This document shows, piece by piece, positions 56,201 to 62,117 of a stretch of DNA of 64,000 nucleotides (the first letter of the stretch is position 1; each line of letters begins with the position of its first letter). The stretch is taken from NCBI RefSeq assembly GCF_016920785.2, contig NW_024609881.1, positions 45,416,710 to 45,480,709 on the forward strand. Direction: 5' to 3'. Made by a program: the position numbers and the translations under genes. This DNA is from Ixodes scapularis. Lineage: Eukaryota; Arthropoda; Arachnida; Ixodida; Ixodidae. The notes below the pieces were generated by a model. That model saw only the letters and a list, made by a program, of their open reading frames with translations, was not told the DNA's origin and searched no databases.

Positions 56201-58598
56201 AACAAAACAATGTCTAAAACGAGCACTACCACAATATTCAGCACGATAGGATTCTTGAAAATAATTAAAATCAAAACAAAATAGCGCTGCTTCATTGAGT
56301 ACCATCCCTCGAACCCTCTAGAACAGACAGCAGACGATGAGAACGAGGCAAAGCAGACGATAAAATAAAACGCAGTCTGCTACTTTTTGCGGGGCCGGTA
56401 GACACGAGCCGCAGCAGACGATACGGAGGTACAGAAACAAAACAAACATTGATAAACATAACCTCTCGCTTAGCGCAAGCACACACACACAAAAAAGAGC
56501 TGCCGCCACCCACACTTGACTGATCCAACGCACACGGCGCTGTGGTACGCTGGTACGTAGTACCTCTTCCTGCAAGGCCTAGGGTACGCATAGTTACGCA
56601 ACAGACAACGACGTACGGAATGAGCAAGCCAGCGGCAACAGAGAAAAAAAAAATGAAAAAGAGCATGAAAATCTATTAAAAGAAATACAAGCTCTCCCTT
56701 CCCAATGGCTGAGCAGACCCGTCAGACACCTTACTACTACCGTTTGCTAAAACAACAAACCGGCATTCTCTCAGTGTTTCCTCCTCTCAACGAAAAAGGG
56801 GAGCAACCAAGCGCGAACGGCAAAAGACAATAGCCTATTTCACGCGCGCAGAAAAAAAAAACCGTGCTGTCAAAAACTTAAAAAAAAAAAAAAAAAATAC
56901 ACAACGCTAACAATATATTTTGATGAGCGAAAGCGAGCGAGAGACGAGCTGCATCAGCAAATTGCGCTCCTGACCTTCAAAAAAAAAAAAAAAAAAAAAA
57001 AAACAGTTTTTTTTTTTTCCGGCGACAAGCACCGCACACCCAGCGTTATGCTACGTCACGATTGCGTCAAACAGCCGCGCAGTCGAGAAACGCTACGAAA
57101 GTTATGGATGCCATCATGAAACCGCAGCGTGTCAATATGACCTAAAAACAAGAAAGAAACCTACCAGACAAGCGTCGCAAACACGCCCAAGCGAACCACT
57201 CACACCGAGCCAAGACAATCCAAGCCACCCCGAGCCAGTCAGTGCGAGCTAGGAAGCAGCAATGTAAACAAATGCCGCTTCCTCTATATTTTTGTTTCCT
57301 ACCAATCGTTCTCGTTTCGCTACAATCAGGAAAGAAGAGGAAGAGGGGAACGGTTGTGTCGCGAGGAGGTTAGACCGAAGACGCTGTAAACACAAACAAC
57401 GCCGCAGTTCTAAACAGAAAATAATAATAAAAAAAAAACAATTAAAAAGAACAAAAAGAAAAACCTTCAACAGATTTTGCTGCCCACCACTAAAGCTTGT
57501 TTCTGGAGTTTCCGATTACGCTCCTTACACACCACACTTCCCAAACCATCCACCGCGACACACACACAAATATTAAGTAATGCAGGAATATGTATGAAAC
57601 ACACACACACATGCGGTCTAAGCCCGAAAAAGTCCTGTTCGGACGGAAGTGTGTATTGCATGAGACAACGAACGAGCGAGCGGCTTCCTAAAATGAATGA
57701 AAATGAATGAACGCCCACCTTTTTGTTTTTGCGAACCCGGCGCGACCGCCCAGTTCGCGACGATACATTGTTTCCGCGACCAAAAAAACCCAACACCCCA
57801 GAAGTTTAGCAAGCCCCACACATCAGAACGTGCGTGTCCGCGTGTTTGGGTAGGGCGAGCCGCTAAACTTGTTTTCAATGTCAGTCAGCCATAAGCACAA
57901 ACAGGCGAACGCACGCACAAGCCACCGAGTAAACAACACAGTGATAAACAAATCGAGACTTGTTCCGGGAAGGGTGTCGTTTTTTTGTTTCTTCTTTTTC
58001 TACGCACCGAGTCCGCTTTGACTCGTCGCCCGTGTAAACCGCTTGGATTTCACGGGGTTCGCGTGGCTCGAACTCTGTCCGAGTTAGCCGCCCGACACGC
58101 ATAGCAACAAGCCCGCCCCTGGGGTAAGTAGTGTGTGTGGTTCGACCATGTGTCGGTCAGGCCTAAGCTACATACACATGGTTGCGTGCGGGACACTGCG
58201 GCGGACGAGCCAGCGCTCCTCGCGATCGTCTCTACTCACGTTTTGGGCAGGGGCAGCGGTGCCGCTCCTTTCCGCTGGAACACACCGTCGACGAAGACTC
58301 CGTTCTTGCCGTTGCACACCATGAAGAAGTGCGAGTATTCGTAGAAGATCTCGAGATGCTTGCGTGAAATGAAACTGGAGTGGCCCATATTTACATCGAC
58401 TTCGCCGCGGCTGCTGTTGCGTCCGATGGAAATGCGGTTCTGCCGGATCATGTACTCGAACTCGCGGCCCTCGAGCCGCGCAATCGCGACCCCTTTGGGT
58501 TCCGGGTTCCATTGCAGCTTGGACGGGCTCGACGGAGCCGATTTGAGGGCTAAAAGAGCCCAAGCATCGTTGTCCGAAGCCCTCTGATGCGCCGACAT
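13780..58598 (-). CDS. FoxK: FOXK forkhead transcription factor (FOXK1/FOXK2 orthologue), complete, 8 coding exons
   Basis: Exons 58598-58240, 33976-33704, 30126-29941, 27141-26985, 25524-25337, 21558-21317, 15308-15153 and 14222-13780 join in phase into 667 residues plus TAA; human FOXK2 is of similar length. An FHA domain (about 36-138) shows ARLEGREFEY, GRNSS (59-63), HSSFISRKHLEIF and NGKNGVFVDG. Conserved INIPEPES, PIPSPTGTL and NSCPASPR blocks follow (about 185-220). The forkhead domain (about 280-375) shows KPPYSYAQLIVQAI, GIYSYITKNYPYYRTADKGW and recognition helix NSIRHNLSLNRYF (His330), then basic RRRRQR (370-375). The C-terminal third is Pro/Ser/Gly-rich with a basic PRKRHY patch (606-611). 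Family knowledge: FOXK proteins are nuclear regulators whose FHA domain reads phosphothreonine partners, including BAP1 of the PR-DUB complex; they control autophagy and metabolic genes. The start is the ATG at 58598, just before the FHA fold. Confidence 0.96.
14579..15007. repeat. Perfect 48-bp inverted repeat in FOXK intron 7
   Basis: Arms 14579-14626 and 14960-15007 are exact reverse complements (tactgacgaaaaggcaaaca at the outer edge). Left of it, ggttagttggttcat links it to the family inserted at 8042. The 333-bp loop shows no product I recognise. The intron is only 930 bp, so the hairpin occupies nearly half of it. Confidence 0.65.
15153..15308 (-). CDS. FoxK: FOXK exon 7
   Basis: 156 bp (2+51 codons+1), acceptor ttccag, donor gtgggt. 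It encodes GNSHHLPGLLPAFSNSKPKV, LVAHQPPLMVSNGVLSSSN and GIRSDSPRHDQ. Similarity to vertebrate FOXK is weak here. The exon is supported by flanking splice sites, open frame and phase agreement with exons 6 and 8. Confidence 0.85.
15629..17218. mobile_element. DNA transposon with about 110-bp terminal inverted repeats and TA ends
   Basis: Left ta-ccgggtgtttgatctgaa and right caagcaccctgtacata are inverted; similarity continues inward over cattagatgagggga at both ends. TA at each edge suggests a Tc1/mariner-like target, but no transposase motif is clear. Open frames at 15904-16587 (one with a run of serines) are unassigned remnants. It lies in FOXK intron 6. Confidence 0.55.
17523..18677 (+). 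mobile_element. Pogo/Tigger element with internally deleted transposase, inserted in the outer copy
   Basis: TIRs cagtcgaacctcgatataac and gttacatcgaggtttaactg are flanked by TA, the classic Tigger pattern. The + strand retains a CENP-B/pogo N-terminal piece RKRKVLSSDEKANVLDAV (18290-18345) and a C-terminal piece DVLRMYTASHGQQDAVQALW to AKLADYFAPK (about 18394-18531). The catalytic core between them is missing, so this is a dead, deletion-derived copy. Confidence 0.75.
18286..18534 (+). pseudogene. Remnant of pogo/Tigger transposase (N- and C-terminal pieces fused by deletion)
   Basis: The two pieces lie in different frames and lack the DDE catalytic domain. The C-terminal DYF-type ending followed by a stop matches Tigger transposases as I know them. 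It is not functional. Confidence 0.65.
20322..20507. repeat. Imperfect palindromic element carrying TGACGTCA in both arms
   Basis: gttgcggtgacgtcagaac (20339-20357) pairs with gttctgacgtcaccgcaac (20471-20489), and the centre gtagacctcaa/ttgaggtctac pairs again. The arms are about 80 bp with several mismatches. TGACGTCA is the CREB/ATF site. It lies in FOXK intron 6. Confidence 0.55.
20730..21010 (-). mobile_element. tRNA-derived SINE, - strand
   Basis: On the - strand ggttcaaatcc (20945-20935) matches a Pol III B box, preceded by aaggtgccggcctacgaatc as in tRNA-like 5' regions. Downstream sequence gaggaccgagg and its neighbours recur at 25080-25100, marking a shared family. Confidence 0.5.
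21317..21558 (-). CDS. FoxK: FOXK exon 6: post-forkhead Ser/Pro region
   Basis: 242 bp (1+80 codons+1), acceptor gcgtgcag, donor gtgggt. It encodes SAPASPSHGTHSGLVTPDSL, SREPSPVPEMEEG, a Gly/Pro/Met-rich stretch, and IKASQSAPGSPG. The blocks APASP.H, TP.SLSRE.SP and QSAPGSP match the same order in human FOXK2. Confidence 0.94.
22002..22962 (-). mobile_element. piggyBac-like element, degenerate
   Basis: TTAA plus CCCTTTAACC at 22002-22015 and GGTTAAAGGG plus TTAA at 22949-22962 are the TTAA target and CCC-starting TIRs typical of piggyBac. On the - strand (about 22700-22460) acidic SSNSSDDEDIEF and later FPFSAVPGI recall the N-terminus of piggyBac/PGBD transposases. Frames are broken and the catalytic part is absent. 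FOXK intron 5. Confidence 0.6.
23325..23989. mobile_element. TTAA-flanked MITE, family 1 copy 1
   Basis: TTAA plus aggggcactgacac at 23325-23342 is mirrored by gtgtcagtgcccct plus TTAA at 23972-23989. The interior shares long blocks with 41955-42835 (ctcctcgcttctttt; tgacgtcaaa; gaagctttgtaggcgacat). It has no transposase and is therefore non-autonomous. Confidence 0.75.
24850..25290 (-). mobile_element. Composite of dispersed repeat and tRNA-like SINE copy with internal foldback
   Basis: 24860-24900 resembles 3577-3620 (gcatgcactagcgatac versus gaatgcattagcgatac). From 25075 on it resembles the SINE at 20730-21010 (aaggaccgaggatc; ttcgtaggctggcgctttgc). A perfect foldback, 25156-25215, has been introduced in the middle. 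It lies upstream of the FOXK exon 5 donor. Confidence 0.45.
25156..25215. repeat. Perfect 29-bp inverted repeat with a 2-nt loop
   Basis: Arms 25156-25184 and 25187-25215 are exact reverse complements around aa (cagattgcgagcacctcggt reads back as accgaggtgctcgcaatctg). It lies 120 bp downstream of the FOXK exon 5 donor. Confidence 0.75.
25337..25524 (-). CDS. FoxK: FOXK exon 5: recognition helix and second half of the forkhead domain
   Basis: 188 bp (62 codons+2), acceptor ctgtgtgcag, donor gtcagg. It encodes NSIRHNLSLNRYFVKVPRSQ, then EEPGKGSFWRIDPQSEGKL, VEQAFRRRRQRG and LPCFRTPFASS. The invariant helix-3 residues and the wing are intact, as is the basic patch that usually acts as a nuclear localisation signal. 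Confidence 0.97.
26353..26521. mobile_element. Short palindromic MITE
   Basis: Left aagctcacagggtggtggaa and right cttccactacactgtcagctt are inverted. A second copy of the family lies at 28767-28940 (taagctgacagtgcggtgg ... tccactgctctgttggcttag). Confidence 0.5.
26560..26885. repeat. Degenerate tandem repeat beside FOXK exon 4
   Basis: Blocks such as gatgtagg(g)aa, gacatagggattttatag(g/a)g and aagtgygtc recur roughly every 90-110 bp. The array ends about 100 bp downstream of the exon 4 GC donor (on the - strand). Confidence 0.45.
26985..27141 (-). CDS. FoxK: FOXK exon 4: first half of the forkhead domain
   Basis: 157 bp (1+52 codons), acceptor gtgtgcgcag. It encodes GPEGDQKPPYSYAQLIVQAI then SSAQDKQLTLSGIYSYITKN and YPYYRTADKGWQ. 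The next exon resumes at NSIRHN in phase 0, so the exon ends at CAG and the intron starts gccagt, a GC donor. The nearby gtatac would shift the frame inside the most conserved helix. Confidence 0.94.
27233..28769. mobile_element. Non-autonomous TIR element (copy 3), carrying a nested MITE
   Basis: Left end ctaccataaaattctgtac and right end agggattctatggtaa are inverted and related to the ends at 34241-35542. Near the right end is a subrepeat (28553-28690) like those of the other copies. A separate palindromic element, 27500-27923, sits inside. It lies in FOXK intron 3. Confidence 0.5.
27500..27923. mobile_element. Palindromic MITE nested in FOXK intron 3
   Basis: Termini aggtgcacta / tagtgcacct are inverted. 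The inner arms are long and well paired: ctgagcggaaaaatctagag (27627) pairs with the region of ccagatttttccgctcag (27764). A single transcript would fold into a long hairpin of roughly 60 bp around a GC-rich loop. No coding capacity is seen. Confidence 0.6.
28767..28940. mobile_element. Short palindromic MITE, second copy
   Basis: Inverted ends taagctgacagtgcggtggaa and cagcttccactgctctgttgg resemble those at 26353-26521. It abuts the right end of the element at 27233-28769. Confidence 0.5.
29217..29566 (+). mobile_element. 5'-truncated non-LTR retrotransposon (LINE) 3' end
   Basis: The + strand encodes RTATFFNSFFPRTASDWNGLP, interrupted here only for length, followed by a stop at 29469. The F-F-P-R-T..W-N-L-P signature marks the very C-terminus of many CR1/L2/jockey-type reverse transcriptase ORFs. 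The 3' tail ends ggaaataaattgaagtgaag, like short 3' repeats of that class. FOXK intron 3. Confidence 0.7.
29941..30126 (-). CDS. FoxK: FOXK exon 3: NSCPASPR linker
   Basis: 186 bp (1+61 codons+2), acceptor gtgtgcgcag, donor gtgggt. It encodes AANSCPASPRAGSHHRRN, IASDLQMAAEAVERHEEAG and a Gly/Pro-rich tail SNSQGTVG. The donor was chosen because it alone leaves two bases, as exon 4 needs; the preceding GT and GC choices break the frame. Confidence 0.9.
30172..30268. repeat. Minisatellite upstream of the FOXK exon 3 acceptor
   Basis: gtgctctcagagcgctctcg, gtgccttcagagcgctctcg and a degenerate third unit with ttcagagacctctc follow each other with a period near 22-35 bp. On the transcribed strand it is purine-rich and begins about 46 bp upstream of the acceptor. 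Confidence 0.5.
30300..32560. other. FOXK intron 2, plain AT-rich sequence
   Basis: I see no coding exon, structural RNA or clear element between 30300 and 32560, apart from A-runs and chance frames. The frame 30007-30801 is antisense to exon 3 and then runs on by chance. Confidence 0.5.
32566..32935. mobile_element. TTAA-flanked palindromic MITE, family 3
   Basis: TTAA at 32566 followed by aaagggcactaaacc; right end cagagccccttTAA at 32935. Inner arms such as acttatggccataactc and gagttacgaccataaat are inverted counterparts. A related right end with gagttacgac and agtgccccttTAA ends at 52321. FOXK intron 2. Confidence 0.6.
33704..33976 (-). CDS. FoxK: FOXK exon 2: end of FHA domain and INIP/PSPTGT linker
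   Basis: 273 bp (1+90 codons+2), acceptor gtcacag, donor gtgggc. It continues CVFRFPSTNIKIMFQSLVDE, then a Pro/Gly-rich stretch, then LAPLKINIPEPESNF and SPIPSPTGTL. These blocks are diagnostic for the FOXK family. It lies 24 kb from exon 1. Confidence 0.95.
34241..35542. mobile_element. Non-autonomous TIR element (copy 2)
   Basis: Left end aactaccgcaaaatcccgta and right end gggattttacggtagtt are inverted copies, followed inside by ggacgcccacc and its counterpart ggtgccctt. The interior carries subrepeats of the same family as 518-1428 but in the opposite orientation (cgcagatcacgga, gcagatctgcgtttcacggtg). It lies in FOXK intron 1, just upstream of exon 2. Confidence 0.6.
35798..35959. repeat. 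81-bp near-perfect inverted repeat with no loop
   Basis: Arms 35798-35878 and 35879-35959 are reverse complements with a single mismatch in the A-run, centred on tctcaa|ttgaga. The outer end is gttgaacatgattgtaaacc. It lies in FOXK intron 1. Confidence 0.8.
37058..37582. mobile_element. TTAA-flanked MITE, family 2
   Basis: TTAA plus aggggcggtgcaacgattt (left) and aaatcattgcaccgcccct plus TTAA (right). A lone related end, aaaggggcgatgcaatgaa, occurs near 39957. It interrupts a GC-rich repeat, because gcgggccg sequence flanks both sides. Confidence 0.7.
38070..39612. repeat. Tandem array of about 586-bp units with eleven CACGTG boxes
   Basis: tagagcgcagctctta starts units at 38070 (shortened, 361 bp), 38431 and 39017; all end near caattcggcg, tacagg, aacggctttca. 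Each unit has a C/CCT-rich half with gtcacgtgac boxes and a GGA-rich half. CACGTG occurs at 38151, 38255, 38556, 38602, 38674, 38681, 39141, 39187, 39264, 39271 and 39278. Open frames here (for example 38581-39033) are low-complexity and not genes. FOXK intron 1. Confidence 0.85.
40808..41064 (-). mobile_element. tRNA-derived SINE, - strand
   Basis: On the - strand tggctgagtag (41054-41044) fits a Pol III A box and gggttcagtccc (40985-40974) a B box, about 60 bp apart. A shortened relative is at 61130-61245 (cgatgctcaaccagttcgaaacgg versus cgacgctcacccagatcgaaacgg, shared in part). FOXK intron 1. Confidence 0.6.
41955..42835. mobile_element. TTAA-flanked MITE, family 1 copy 2
   Basis: TTAA plus aagggcactgacac at the left and gtgtcagtgctctt plus TTAA at the right. 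The interior matches the copy at 23325-23989 in order and orientation, with about 215 extra bases. It lies in FOXK intron 1. Confidence 0.75.
42840..45840. other. FOXK intron 1, section with no gene
   Basis: Mostly AT-rich. A GC-richer patch at 42940-43560 has open frames without known domains. TTAACCCTTTAAC at 45091 resembles a single piggyBac-type end. The block aaaactactagtgnggtgg at 44727 and 45730 is a short dispersed repeat also related to 2706. Confidence 0.45.
45850..46063 (+). pseudogene. Degenerate LINE reverse transcriptase fragment
   Basis: The + frame reads FSNQRGLRRYCSRVTQLFSI, then DVAFVDFARFLF. This matches the RT segment Q-x-G-F..SCVTQL...DVAFLDFAKAFD of CR1/jockey/RTE-like LINEs, with the AFD of the motif lost. 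Frames after 46063 are broken. FOXK intron 1. Confidence 0.6.
46700..51100. other. FOXK intron 1, section with no gene
   Basis: No exon or named element. It contains a C-run (46742-46761), a G-run (about 48566-48580) and several A/T runs. Open frames of 60-116 codons here lack any recognised domain. Confidence 0.5.
51112..51530. mobile_element. Possible hAT-like MITE
   Basis: cagagtttcccaaactgctg (left) and gcagagttggagaagcactg (right) are loosely inverted and resemble hAT ends of the CAGNGNTTCTCAAACTG type, with ggttgcgac and cgggtcgtgg inside. I see no 8-bp target duplication, so the call is weak. Confidence 0.35.
51907..52321. mobile_element. Palindromic MITE related to family 3
   Basis: Arms from ccaatcaaagactgggc (51907) and ctttgattgg (ends 52198) pair over about 120 bp (gacagccaatcacgagtgac versus gtcattcgtgattggctgtc). 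The right flank continues to agtgcccctttaa at 52321, with gagttacgac as in 32566-32935. The left terminus is degraded. Confidence 0.55.
53692..54899. mobile_element. DNA transposon remnant with GGGCCCGTTTGC ends
   Basis: gggcccgtttgctcgaagct at 53692 is matched by gcttcgagcaaacgggccc ending at 54899. Inside both ends is a ggttaac/taaccgcggttaa palindromic zone. The 1.2-kb interior has no recognisable transposase. PIF/Harbinger-like by end sequence only. FOXK intron 1. Confidence 0.6.
54900..58239. other. FOXK intron 1, exon 1-proximal section
   Basis: No exon seen. Homopurine and A-rich runs, a short (CA)n at 56113-56128 and others near 57560-57610. CG-containing sequence increases toward 58240, consistent with the promoter side of the gene. 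Confidence 0.5.
58240..58598 (-). CDS. FoxK: FOXK exon 1: N-terminus and most of the FHA domain
   Basis: 359 bp (119 codons+2), donor gtgagt. It starts MSAHQRASDNDAWALLALKS and carries the FHA core GRNSSRGEVDVNMGHSSF, ISRKHLEIF and NGKNGVFVDGVFQRKGA. The loop between HLEIF and the next strand is very short compared with the Gly/Pro-rich insertion of human FOXK2, giving a compact FHA domain. Confidence 0.95.
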
Positions 58599-58700
58599 TA
58601 CGGTCCAAAATGGCGACCGTACCTACCAGGCTTCCCGGCATGCGCGGCGCGATCACGTGACCATTTTTTCCCGGCGACCAGCGGATGAACAGCAGCGCTC
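58599..58700 (-). promoter_or_regulatory. FOXK 5' UTR and proximal promoter with YY1-like and E-box motifs
   Basis: Immediately upstream of the FOXK ATG on the - strand is gccattttgg (58609-58602 region), a close match to the YY1 core, typical near transcription starts. About 55 bp upstream is ggtcacgtgatc (CACGTG at 58654-58659), a USF/MYC/TFE-type E-box. There is no TATA box at a usual distance. The transcription start is not determined. Confidence 0.45.
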
Positions 58701-59889
58701 GTTTCGTACGCATTTACAAATTTATGACGACAAGAGTCACTCTCAAAGTACGAGAAACTTCTTGTGACGTCAAAGATACAAGCTTGCTTACAGGGTGAAT
58801 CGGGTAGTGAGAGTCCCCCGCGTGTCAGCCACCTCGTCCCTAGTGTCGAATGAAGTGTTCGGAACATTTGAACGCGTGTCGCAGACGATATCTACACGGG
58901 TGCGCAGACGACGCGGTTGTCTGCTTTTGTTTTTGCGACGCCATGGGCTTAAGATGCCTTTAACGCATCGCAAACATTGCGTATTCCTTCCTTATAACCC
59001 GTCCCGGAACACTTTAATGCTGTTCTTAGTGTGACGTTAAAGTCCGAAGATTGTGAAATGCTGTTCGGCTGGCTCTAGTCGGGATCGATATTCGAGCTGG
59101 CGCGAACCGGGTCTCTGTGTCATGTTTACATATCTTTTTTTTTTCTTTCTTCTCTTCCTGCGATTCTCTCTCCCCGGGGAAAAAAGAAAGAAAAAAAAGT
59201 AGAGGGATTGAAGCGAGTACGCTTTCCTCGCACATACAAGAAAAATAAACACGAGCCTAGGGTTAAGGTTATACGAAAGAGAGAGACGGGGAAAGAAAAA
59301 CGTGTACGTGGTTTTATCGGTTCATCTTATTTCGTTCTTTATTTTAGTCGCTAGGTTACGGAACGCACGTCGTCATACGGTAGCGGTAATCTCCAGCGTC
59401 TTCTTTCGATTCTTTCTGCGCTCATCCAAAAGATACATTGTATCTAAAATGGCCAGGAGAGGCACGCCATGTATAAATAACCATAAAATACGAGGTTCTT
59501 CTATGTTATTTTTCTTTTGAATTTCTCGCCGTGACTGTTTCTGATGTTCTTGTTTAAAAACCAAACAAGTGGCGAGCTTTGTTTTGTGTGTGTGTGTGTA
59601 TGAAGTTGACGTCTGTGACGTACAAGCAGTACAAACCGGTTGCAAAAAAAAAAAAAAAAGAAAAAAAAAACACGAACGAGTACGCTTTCAAACAAAGAGA
59701 CAAACAAGATAGAACGCATATCCGCTCATTGTTTACTATCGTTTGTTGCTAGGAGGAAACGACGGAATTAGCAGAGGGAGGGAAGGTTTCGCCTGTGGGA
59801 CGCTAGGTGGCAGCAGCTGATGGGCGTGCCGCTTAGAGAGCTTAGATTGTAGAGTGTGCCCATCCCAAACCATGCTGCGCCGATTGGAC

Positions 59890-60135
59890 GCAAGTGCACA
59901 TGCGCTGCGTTGTCGCGCAAGGAGGAAAGCAGACGGAAAGGCACATAAACCACGTGACCCCAATCGAGCAGTTGGACAGTCTCTGCTCAGTCTGCCTAGA
60001 TTTGAGAGTGTTTACGACAGCCCTTTTGGGGTCACGTGGTTTACGGGCCGCGTTAATCGTTTGCAAGTGTTCCCGCTTCTCAGCCTCTCAGCCGGTTTTC
60101 CTCCTTGCCACGAGACAACGCAACGCATGCACATG
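59890..60135. repeat. Foldback element with CACGTG in both arms, upstream of FOXK
   Basis: aaaccacgtgaccccaat (59947) faces ttggggtcacgtggttt (ends 60043). The arms extend outward through ggaggaaagc / ttttcctcc and tgcgctgcgttgtcgcg / cgagacaacgcaacgca. It lies about 1.3-1.5 kb upstream of the FOXK start codon. Confidence 0.55.
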
Positions 60136-60199
60136 CCAGTGTGTGTGTGTGTGTGGTGTGTGTGTTTTGCGTTAATTTATTTGATTTGCATCGCTTTTG

Positions 60200-61050
60200 C
60201 ATTTATCTAGTTTTTCTATATTTCATTACTTTCCCACTGTGTGGATGTAGGATTTACGTGTGAAACCTACAACACTTTAGGGTGTACCTACGTATTTATG
60301 CAAAATGCCAGCGGCAAATTTATCTACGAGAACTCGAGATATGAGCGAAGGGAAACTCAACCGTGGAAATTTACATCGCCGGTTTCTGCATGGTGGTGGG
60401 AGTAAATCGAACATCTTATAGTTCGTACAAACAAGAAAGCAAACTGAGTATTCGGCAAACTTAGATTTGGATCAAACGAAGAAAACAATTCCTACTACTG
60501 AAATGCTTCGTCTGCTAGCAGCCGCCGTGAGTTCGTGCAGCCGGCATAACATCTTTCTTTTTTATGTGGTGGATCCGGCATGACGTGTAGCACATGCCAA
60601 ATATTCGTTTCCGCGAACCTAACAACGTGTTTCACATCTTAAGATGTAGAGTTAATTAATTAATGATACTTACTGAACGCCGTTCGATCTAATACAACTT
60701 TTATGTCTGGTTTGTTGTATTTGTTGGCATTGATTTGAATAAAAATCGTACAAAAAATTATGGTCAAATTTATGTTGCAAACATTGTTCTAAACCTTTCT
60801 TCCTAGGTGGAGCTACCTACAACCCAACTCTGTATCAACACTGGCTTTAGTTGATGTGTATATCCAGCCGCTAAAACTCGACTCATCCATTCATCCACAG
60901 CAAGCCAGCGGTTATTTCGAACATCAAACAACCTCGCTCAGCGCAAACCTGTTTACATCCCAAGCTCCATCCTTCCTCACTGGTCGTTCGCCTGTTTTGC
61001 TCTCTTTTAAATGGAAAAGTCGAATAAAAAAATAAAAATCAACTTTTTTT
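60200..61050. other. FOXK upstream region without gene
   Basis: AT-rich sequence with a GT-rich tract just before it (60138-60165). I find no exon, RNA gene or repeat boundary. Confidence 0.45.
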
Positions 61051-61129
61051 AATATATAGTTAGTTTTTACTAACAGGGTGACGTTGGCCTGCCAGGGTTG
61101 GCGAAACTGTTACACGATGTAGACGAGAG

Positions 61130-61245
61130 ACACGATAAGAGATATAGCCAGCCAGTCCAACAGTGATGCACGACCGCAGGCTGGTACGATGCTCAACCAG
61201 TTCGAAACGGTCAGAGTTAGGGATAGCAGCCAGAGCGAGCGCGCA
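61130..61245 (-). mobile_element. Fragment of the tRNA-derived SINE family
   Basis: gcacgaccgcaggctggtac and ccagttcgaaacgg correspond to the body of the SINE at 40808-41064. The A-box end is missing. It lies upstream of FOXK. Confidence 0.45.
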
Positions 61246-61255
61246 CGCAAGTATG

Positions 61256-61876
61256 GTCAGTGTTGGGTAAAGTACATCTAAACTGTACAAAGTAAATGAG
61301 AGGTTATGTACTTCAAAAAAACGTTGCAATGAACTTGAAGTACAGTACTACTATAGAAGTACAGTACTACTAGAAATACGATGTACTTTCAAAGCACAAA
61401 TACAAGTATAAGTACAAAACACAAGTGCAAGTTATCCAATATTGGATAAAGTTGCCAAAGAGTTTTACTCTCGCTGAAGAACTATTGAACACAATCAAGT
61501 TATAAGGCACTTATTTGCATCGGTCTTTTAGCCACCATTACTTCACCCAGGAAAATGACCGAATGACGTCTCGAAAAACGATAGCGCGTTTTCACATAAG
61601 TACGCCATTTTATTTGTTAGAGGTTGGTTTCGACCTTATTGGGAAAACCAAGGACACAAGCGCGTTGTCATTGAAAGGCCGACTTTGGGTATAATATTTC
61701 GAAGTTGGGAGTTGTAGTTTCCTCAAAAAACACAAAAAAAAGAAAAAAAAAGAAACAGAAACAAAATACGTAAATTTTAAGTACACACTCGGAAAATGTA
61801 CTTTAAGTAGAGTACAAGTTTTCTGAACCTACGTGGTAGTACATTAAGTTTAAAGTACTTGTCAACACTGCGTACG
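61256..61876. mobile_element. TIR repeat rich in gtactt motifs
   Basis: cagtgttgggtaaagtac (61259) faces aaagtacttgtcaacactgc (ends near 61871). Many agtacagtacta-type units lie between. It resembles widespread cagtgttggg MITE-like repeats of animals; superfamily not assigned. Confidence 0.5.
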
Positions 61877-62117
61877 GTGGGGACTAGGCGTGCAGGAGGC
61901 GAGGGCGTAGTCCCTATAAGTGAACAAACACGCTGAAGTGCCGCTCAAGTGCACATCGGTAAAACACAATCACATTCCTATAAACACATTGATTGGGTTT
62001 TAGTGGCGCTCAAGTAACAATTGATGCACCAGATAGTTAAACCATACTACAAAAAAAAAAAAAAAAAAAAAGGTTAAAGTACTCCCTAATATGTGCGCTA
62101 TCATGCTCGGCCCCATT

